Shown here in pieces: positions 6,658-10,261 of a stretch of 10,261 bases of DNA (the stretch's first letter is position 1; each line of letters opens with the position of its first letter). The stretch spans positions 1 to 10,261 of the forward strand of contig ONWL01000035.1 in the NCBI GenBank assembly GCA_900321525.1, written 5' to 3'. Source of the stretch: an uncultured Eubacteriales bacterium (GTDB lineage Bacteria > Bacillota > Clostridia > Lachnospirales > Lachnospiraceae). The notes under the pieces are model-generated. The model was given only the letters and a program-made list of their open reading frames with translations. It was not told where the DNA came from and did not search any database. Made by a program: the position numbers and the translations under genes.

Positions 6658-7734
6658 ATGTTTGATAAATTAGATGCGATATTGATTCGGTTTGAGGAAT
6701 TGCTGTTGGAATTAAACGATCCCATGCTGGCAATGGATCAGAACCGGTATCGGAAACTGATGAAGGAGCATGCGGAATTGGCACCTATCGTAGAGGCATA
6801 CAAAGCCTATAAGGATGCCAAGCAGACCATCGAGGACAGCATTTCTATGTTGGAAGAAGAGAATGACGAGGAAATGCGTGAACTGTTATAGGAAGAACTT
6901 TCCGATGCCAGAGAACAGGTAGAGGAATTAGAGCAGCAGTTGAAAATTTTGCTGCTGCCCAAGGATCCTAATGACGAAAAGAACGTCTTTGTGGAAATTC
7001 GTGCCGGTGCCGGTGGAGATGAAGCTGCATTGTTTTCCGCTGAACTATATCGGATGTATGTTCATTATGCAGAATTGAACCGTTGGAAGTGTGAACTGGT
7101 CAGTTGCAATGAAAATGGCATTGGAGGTATGAAGGAAGTGGTATTTCAGATTTCCGGTCAGGGTGCTTATTCCAAACTGAAATATGAGAGCGGGGTGCAC
7201 AGAGTGCAGAGGGTGCCGGAGACAGAGAGTGCCGGTAGAATTCACACCTCTACCAGTACGGTGGCAATCATGCCGGAGGCAGAAGACGTAGACGTGCAGA
7301 TTGATATGAATGATATTCGCTTTGATGTATTCCGTGCATCTGGAAATGGTGGTCAGTGTGTCAATACCACTGATTCTGCAGTTCGTCTGACGCATATTCC
7401 TACCGGTATCGTCATATCCTGTCAGGATGAGAAAAGCCAGTTGAAGAATAAAGATAAGGCATTGAAAGTGCTTCGTGCAAAGCTGTTTGAACTGGAAAGT
7501 GCAAAAAAGCAGGATGCAGAGGCAGAGGCGAGACGAAGCCAGATTGGAACAGGGGATCGCTCAGAAAAAATTCGTACCTACAACTTCCCTCAGGGACGAG
7601 TGACAGATCACCGCATTAAGCTGACTTTGTACAAGATTGATTCCATTATGAATGGAGATTTGACAGAACTGTTAGACAGTCTGATTGCGGCAGATCAGGC
7701 AGCAAGACTTGGAAAATTGCAGGAAGCAATGTAA
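6658..7734 (+). CDS. prfA: Peptide chain release factor 1 (RF1), interrupted by an in-frame UAG at codon 78
   Basis: RF1 recognises UAG and UAA and triggers peptide release. Read through the TAG at 6889-6891, the product is 358 codons, a normal length. Residues 1-77 are the start of helical domain 1; after the stop the frame continues as EELSDAREQVEELEQQL and then LLLPKDPNDEKN, exactly as in intact RF1. The stop-codon-reading motif PET is at 187-189 and the catalytic GGQ at 231-233. The residue after GGQ is Cys rather than the His of E. coli, which I believe occurs in other clostridia. GDRSEKIRTYNFPQGRVTDHR is present. AGGAG (6643-6647) with 10 nt spacing sets ATG 6658; TTG 6649 is too close. 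By alignment with E. coli (EMREMAQDEL) codon 78 would be Gln or Lys, one substitution from TAG. Whether it is recoded, mutated or misread cannot be decided here. Confidence 0.93.
6889..6891 (+). other. In-frame UAG within prfA, candidate RF1-sensing readthrough site
   Basis: The context is CTG TTA TAG GAA GAA. No frame change is needed downstream. A purine-rich AGGAAG overlaps the stop (6890-6895), 9 nt before an out-of-frame ATG (6905) that opens a five-codon ORF also ending in TAG (6920-6922). In-frame non-AUG codons that could restart translation are TTG 6940 and GTG 6991, neither with a good SD. Calling this regulatory is a hypothesis; the presence of the codon is what the sequence shows. 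Confidence 0.35.
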
Positions 7735-7765
7735 GGAATCAGAGTTAAAATGTAATTCGCAAACT

Positions 7766-7793
7766 AAAATACAGAAGTATGGATTGTATTTTT
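7766..7793 (+). terminator. Weak AT-rich hairpin downstream of prfA
   Basis: AAAATACA (7766-7773) pairs with TGTATTTT (7785-7792) over an 11-nt loop, then one more T. The stem has little GC, so termination efficiency is doubtful. Its 3' arm overlaps the -35 of the next gene's promoter. Confidence 0.4.
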
Positions 7794-7811
7794 GTGAGAA
7801 TATGTTATACT
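7784..7811 (+). promoter_or_regulatory. Extended -10 promoter of the MGS-like gene
   Basis: TATACT (7806-7811) is preceded by TG at 7803-7804, making an extended -10. TTGTAT (7784-7789) at 16-nt spacing is a weak -35. The expected start is near 7818, giving a leader of about 59 nt. Confidence 0.65.
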
Positions 7812-7858
7812 AATTGAGAAATGGTAATGATTCAGTATTCATTATCTATGAGGGTTTT

Positions 7859-7875
7859 GAGAAAGGAGATTTCTC
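7859..7875 (+). promoter_or_regulatory. Hairpin carrying the Shine-Dalgarno of the MGS-like gene in its loop
   Basis: GAGAAA (7859-7864) is perfectly complementary to TTTCTC (7870-7875) and the 5-nt loop is GGAGA, so the SD AAAGGAG straddles stem and loop. The ATG follows one base after the stem. This could modulate initiation, but the stem is short and AT-rich. Confidence 0.35.
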
Positions 7876-7876
7876 T

Positions 7877-8272
7877 ATGAATATAGGGTTGATTGCGCAG
7901 ACACCAAAACGAATTTTGTTGGAGAATTTTTGTATTGCATATAAGGGTATTTTAAAGAAACACACCATCTATGCCACAGAACTGACAGCCCTGCGTGTAG
8001 AGGCTGTGACGGCTTTGCCAGTGGTGAAGCTTTTACCGGAGGATATGGGAGGATGCAAGCAGGTGGAAAGTTTGATTGCCAGAGAGGATCTGGATATGGT
8101 GATTTATTTCCATACTGGTGAGGAATTGGAGGAGACCTACGAAGATCATAAGTGGTTTTCTGAAATCACACGTTTATGCGACTTTTACTCGATTCCCCTT
8201 GCCACCAATATCGGAACTGCAGAGTCATTGATTCTTTGTCTGGAACATGGTGATTTGGAATGGCGTGCATAA
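7877..8272 (+). CDS. Divergent methylglyoxal-synthase-like (MGS fold) protein, probably not an active synthase
   Basis: A 131-residue protein aligned by eye with clostridial MgsA over its whole length, best at the ends: NFCIAYKGILKKH (17-29) and PLATNIGTAESLILCLEHGD (107-126). True methylglyoxal synthase converts dihydroxyacetone phosphate to methylglyoxal and phosphate. Here key residues are changed: the AHD near the N-terminus is AQT (7-9), the phosphate-binding GTTG is ELTA (35-38), and the catalytic Asp of GGDQQ is Cys60 (GGCKQ, 58-62). The fold therefore seems kept without the known active site; a ligand-binding or regulatory role is inference. ATG 7877 follows AAAGGAG with 8-nt spacing. 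It has its own promoter, so it need not depend on prfA expression. Automatic annotation would likely call it mgsA, which I consider unsafe. Confidence 0.75.
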   Translation: MNIGLIAQTPKRILLENFCIAYKGILKKHTIYATELTALRVEAVTALPVVKLLPEDMGGCKQVESLIAREDLDMVIYFHTGEELEETYEDHKWFSEITRLCDFYSIPLATNIGTAESLILCLEHGDLEWRA

Positions 8273-8286
8273 ATAAAAGTGAGAAA

Positions 8287-8321
8287 CAGGGCATTGCGAA
8301 GTTGATTTCGCTGATGCCCTG
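8287..8321. terminator. Strong hairpin between the convergent MGS-like and ABC-F genes
   Basis: CAGGGCAT (8287-8294) pairs with ATGCCCTG (8314-8321), enclosing GCGAA (8296-8300) and TTCGC (8307-8311) around the loop GTTGAT. The plus-strand tail is only mildly T-rich; the minus-strand tail (TTTCTCACTTTTATTT) is better, so it may chiefly end ABC-F transcripts while also stopping the MGS-like transcript. Confidence 0.65.
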
Positions 8322-8327
8322 AATTGC

Positions 8328-8387
8328 TTTAGGTATGATTTGGTTGGTACTGGACGGTACGTACCATTGTGTTTGTTTAGGTATGAA
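8328..8387. repeat. Pair of 11-bp direct repeats (TTTAGGTATGA) with a GGTACGTACC palindrome between them
   Basis: TTTAGGTATGA occurs at 8328-8338 and 8377-8387 (period 49). GGTACGTACC (8356-8365) is a perfect palindrome. Both lie in the convergent intergenic space; no function can be assigned. Confidence 0.35.
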
Positions 8388-8406
8388 ACATTTGACAGAG
8401 GTACCG

Positions 8407-9741
8407 TTACTCTGCCAGTGTCTCCCACAGTTCATATAGTTCTAACAATTCTTCTTCCAGACTTGTTTTTTCCTGATTGATCTCCAGGAGTTTTGCTACA
8501 TTGGTGTAGATGTCTTCCTGAGTAAGAAGAACATCCAGCTCCTCGTTTCTTTTTTCCAATTCTGCAATGCGGTTTTCTGCTTTTTTAAGATCATTTTGTT
8601 TTTTTCGCAATCGTGCCTGTTCTTCTTTTTGCTGTTTCCAGTCGGTTTTGGTTTCGGTCTCCTTTTCTGCGAATGTTTCTGTAACAGAGACAGTTTTAGA
8701 ACTGCCAAAGGCAGTCTGGGTGATCTGTTCTTTTTTCTCCAGATAATAATCATAATTGCCAATGTAATTTAGGAATGTATGGTTGGTCAATTCCAAAATT
8801 CGTGTGGCTGTTTTGTTGATAAAATAACGATCATGAGACACATACAGCACCGTGCCGGTATAGCGGTTTAATGCATTTTCCAGAATTTCCTTAGACAGCA
8901 TATCCAGATGGTTGGTAGGCTCGTCCAAAATCAAAAAGTTGGCATCGGACAACATCAGTTTTGCCAGAGAAATTCGTCCCCGCTCTCCACCGCTGAGATC
9001 GGAGATTCGCTTAAATACATCATCTCCGGTAAACAGGAAAGAAGCCAGTACATTGCGGATTTCTGTATTAGTCATAGCCGGGTAAGCATCTGAAATTTCT
9101 TCGAAGGCTGTATTGTCCATGTTTAGTACATGGTGTTCCTGATCGTAGTAACCCACCTGTACTTTGGAACCCAGTATAAAAGTACCGCTGTCGGCTGTTT
9201 CTACTCCATTTATAATTTTCAGCAACGTGGTCTTTCCGGTACCGTTGCCGCCAATGATGGCAACTCGTTCTCCACGTTTCACCTCAATGTTGGTATTTTG
9301 GAACAGAGGGTGGTCACCATAGGACTTGGAAAGTCCTCGAATGGACAGGACATCATTGCCGCTGGTGATGTGAGGAGTCAGCGTAATCCGCATTGAAGCA
9401 TTTTCCTCTACAGGTTTTTCCAGACGCTCAATCTTATCCAGCATTTTCACCCGACTTTCTGCTCTTTTGATGGATTTCTCCCGATTAAAGGAACGGAGTT
9501 TTTCGATAACTTCTTCCTGATGCTGAATTTCTTTTTGCTGATTCAAATACTGCTTCATTTGGGCTTCCAGCATTGCCTGTTTTTGCTGACTGTAGTCGCT
9601 GTAGGTTCCCTGGAAGGTGTAGGCATTGCCCTGACTGATTTCGATGATTTTGCTTACCACTTTGTCCAGAAAATACCGATCATGGGTTACAACCAAAACG
9701 GCACCATTATAGTTGGACAGATAAGTTTCCAACCATGCAAT
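8407..9741 (-). CDS. ABC-F family ATPase, C-terminal three quarters (end of NBD1, linker, NBD2, coiled coil)
   Basis: ABC-F proteins are soluble, have two ATPase domains and act on the ribosome (translation factors or antibiotic-resistance proteins). From the base at 9741 the frame reads IAWLETYLSNY and carries the NBD1 H-loop VVTHDRYF. Then comes the interdomain linker rich in Lys, Gln and Glu, with SFNREKSIKRAESR, the family's tRNA-interaction region. NBD2 has Walker A GGNGTGKTTL, signature LSGGERGR, Walker B FLILDEPTNHLD and VSHDRYF. The C-terminus is a charged coiled coil ending LWETLAE before TAA. No transmembrane segments occur. The sequence is closest in my memory to YdiF-like proteins of Lachnospiraceae. 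The natural start is missing: upstream of 9741 the frame is lost, so the first codon usable by a gene finder (TTG 9732) is not real. Confidence 0.85.
   Translation of the reverse strand: MAWLETYLSNYNGAVLVVTHDRYFLDKVVSKIIEISQGNAYTFQGTYSDYSQQKQAMLEAQMKQYLNQQKEIQHQEEVIEKLRSFNREKSIKRAESRVKMLDKIERLEKPVEENASMRITLTPHITSGNDVLSIRGLSKSYGDHPLFQNTNIEVKRGERVAIIGGNGTGKTTLLKIINGVETADSGTFILGSKVQVGYYDQEHHVLNMDNTAFEEISDAYPAMTNTEIRNVLASFLFTGDDVFKRISDLSGGERGRISLAKLMLSDANFLILDEPTNHLDMLSKEILENALNRYTGTVLYVSHDRYFINKTATRILELTNHTFLNYIGNYDYYLEKKEQITQTAFGSSKTVSVTETFAEKETETKTDWKQQKEEQARLRKKQNDLKKAENRIAELEKRNEELDVLLTQEDIYTNVAKLLEINQEKTSLEEELLELYELWETLAE
9643..9741. repeat. Exact 99-bp direct repeat, copy 1 (in place within ABC-F)
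   Basis: Identical to 10163-10261. It encodes, on the minus strand, exactly 33 codons (IAWLETYL through VVSKII), continuing naturally into EISQGN of the ABC-F protein. Confidence 0.95.
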
Positions 9742-10162
9742 TAGGCTCGTCCATCAATAGAATATCTGGCTTAGATAATAACAGCTTGCCCAAAGACACA
9801 CGGGTCTTTTGTCCACCGGAAAGGGTAGAAACTGTCTTAGAAAAGCTGTCTTCTGGGAATCCAAGACCCTTTAACACACCGGTAATCTCGCTTTGCAAGG
9901 CATAGCCATTTTCGGTTTCAAATTGATGATTCAGTCGGGTATACTGTTCCATGGCAGCTTCCAGAGCCGGTCCTTCCAGGTGTTTCATGTCTGCTTCCAA
10001 TTCCCGTATTCTGCTTTCAATGTCTAATAGATACCGTCTGGTTTCCAATAGTTCCTCATAAATGCTGCGGTCGCTTTCCAGGTTCTGGTGCTGTGCCAGA
10101 TAACCCAGTGTCTTGCCTTTGGCAATTGTCACGTTCCCTTCATCGGCACAAAGCTGCCCCAT
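9742..10162 (-). pseudogene. NBD1 fragment of the same ABC-F ATPase, disconnected at both ends
   Basis: The frame from 10162 downward reads MGQLCADEGNVTIAKGK, a helical spacer, ENGYALQSEITGVLKGLGF, the ABC signature LSGGQKTRVSLG and Walker B DILLMDEPN, which is ABC-F NBD1 between Walker A and Walker B. The expected DEPTNHLDLNS stretch is absent at 9741/9742: about 23 nt seem missing (length 2 modulo 3), so the frame is wrong on crossing into IAWLETYL. Upstream, where the Walker A region should be, lies instead a second copy of the 99-bp H-loop segment. The order is thus H-loop, signature/Walker B, H-loop, NBD2, which no ABC-F has. Assembly artefact or real rearrangement are both possible. Confidence 0.75.
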
Positions 10163-10261
10163 GATGATTTTGCTTACCACTTTGTCCAGAAAATACCGAT
10201 CATGGGTTACAACCAAAACGGCACCATTATAGTTGGACAGATAAGTTTCCAACCATGCAAT
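10163..10261. repeat. Exact 99-bp direct repeat, copy 2 (at the window edge)
   Basis: Identical to 9643-9741 and ending with the last base of the window. It is joined in frame to MGQLCADEG at 10162, in place of the expected Walker A segment. The distance between copies is 520 bp. Termination exactly at the repeat end fits an overlap of k-mer length in an assembly graph. Confidence 0.95.

Noticed and set aside
6940..7734. A separate short RF1-like gene starting at TTG 6940
   Set aside because: Sequence from 6892 to 6939 is still conserved RF1 in the same frame and TTG 6940 has no SD, so this is the downstream part of one prfA rather than its own gene.
9643..10261. A tandem pair of ABC-F genes, a diversity-generating repeat or an invertible segment
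   Set aside because: The copies are identical, in direct orientation, with no reverse transcriptase or recombinase, and the domain order is impossible for two genes; an edge artefact is simpler.
1..10261. CRISPR arrays, tRNA or rRNA genes, prophage or defence genes
   Set aside because: No regularly spaced repeats, cloverleaf or rRNA-like sequence and no proteins of those families were seen.

Overview
The window looks like a chromosomal segment from a gut-type Clostridia bacterium, most likely Lachnospiraceae. Evidence: low-to-mid GC, strong Shine-Dalgarno (SD) sites, a Firmicutes-type zinc-binding bL31, the clostridial DUF4364 protein, and the rpmE / DUF1385 / prmC / prfA order typical of that group. 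It is housekeeping DNA, but several local features are odd.

Layout. Position 2-520 holds the 3' part of an ECF-type vitamin transporter S component (+), followed by a terminator that can serve both strands. rho lies on the minus strand (728-2284) with a long Asn/Arg-rich disordered insertion. A gene-free stretch (2285-2724) separates it from the plus-strand genes and contains a candidate 174-bp MITE-like element (2390-2563). A near-consensus promoter at 2689-2717 drives a YtqA/YhcC-type radical SAM gene, apparently leaderless, which overlaps a DUF4364 gene by 26 nt. rpmE (4337-4543) has its own promoter, a structured leader and an elaborate terminator. DUF1385, prmC and prfA follow on the same strand. 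A divergent methylglyoxal-synthase-like gene with its own promoter (7877-8272) then faces an ABC-F ATPase gene on the minus strand that runs to the window end.

Functional theme. Most genes serve transcription termination (Rho) or translation: bL31, a probable tRNA-modifying radical SAM enzyme, PrmC (methylates release factors), RF1 (the PrmC substrate) and an ABC-F ribosome-associated ATPase.

Main oddities. (1) prfA, encoding the factor that terminates at UAG, has an in-frame UAG at codon 78, and the rest of a normal RF1 continues in the same frame. Two other genes here (rpmE, DUF4364) end in UAG, so UAG appears to be a working stop. This could be RF1 autoregulation by readthrough, a recent nonsense mutation or a base error. 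(2) The ABC-F gene is scrambled at the window end by an exact 99-bp direct repeat, which most resembles an assembly-graph artefact. (3) The MgsA-like protein lacks the catalytic Asp and the phosphate-binding GTTG motif. (4) The MITE-like element and a related palindromic motif occur on both sides of rho.
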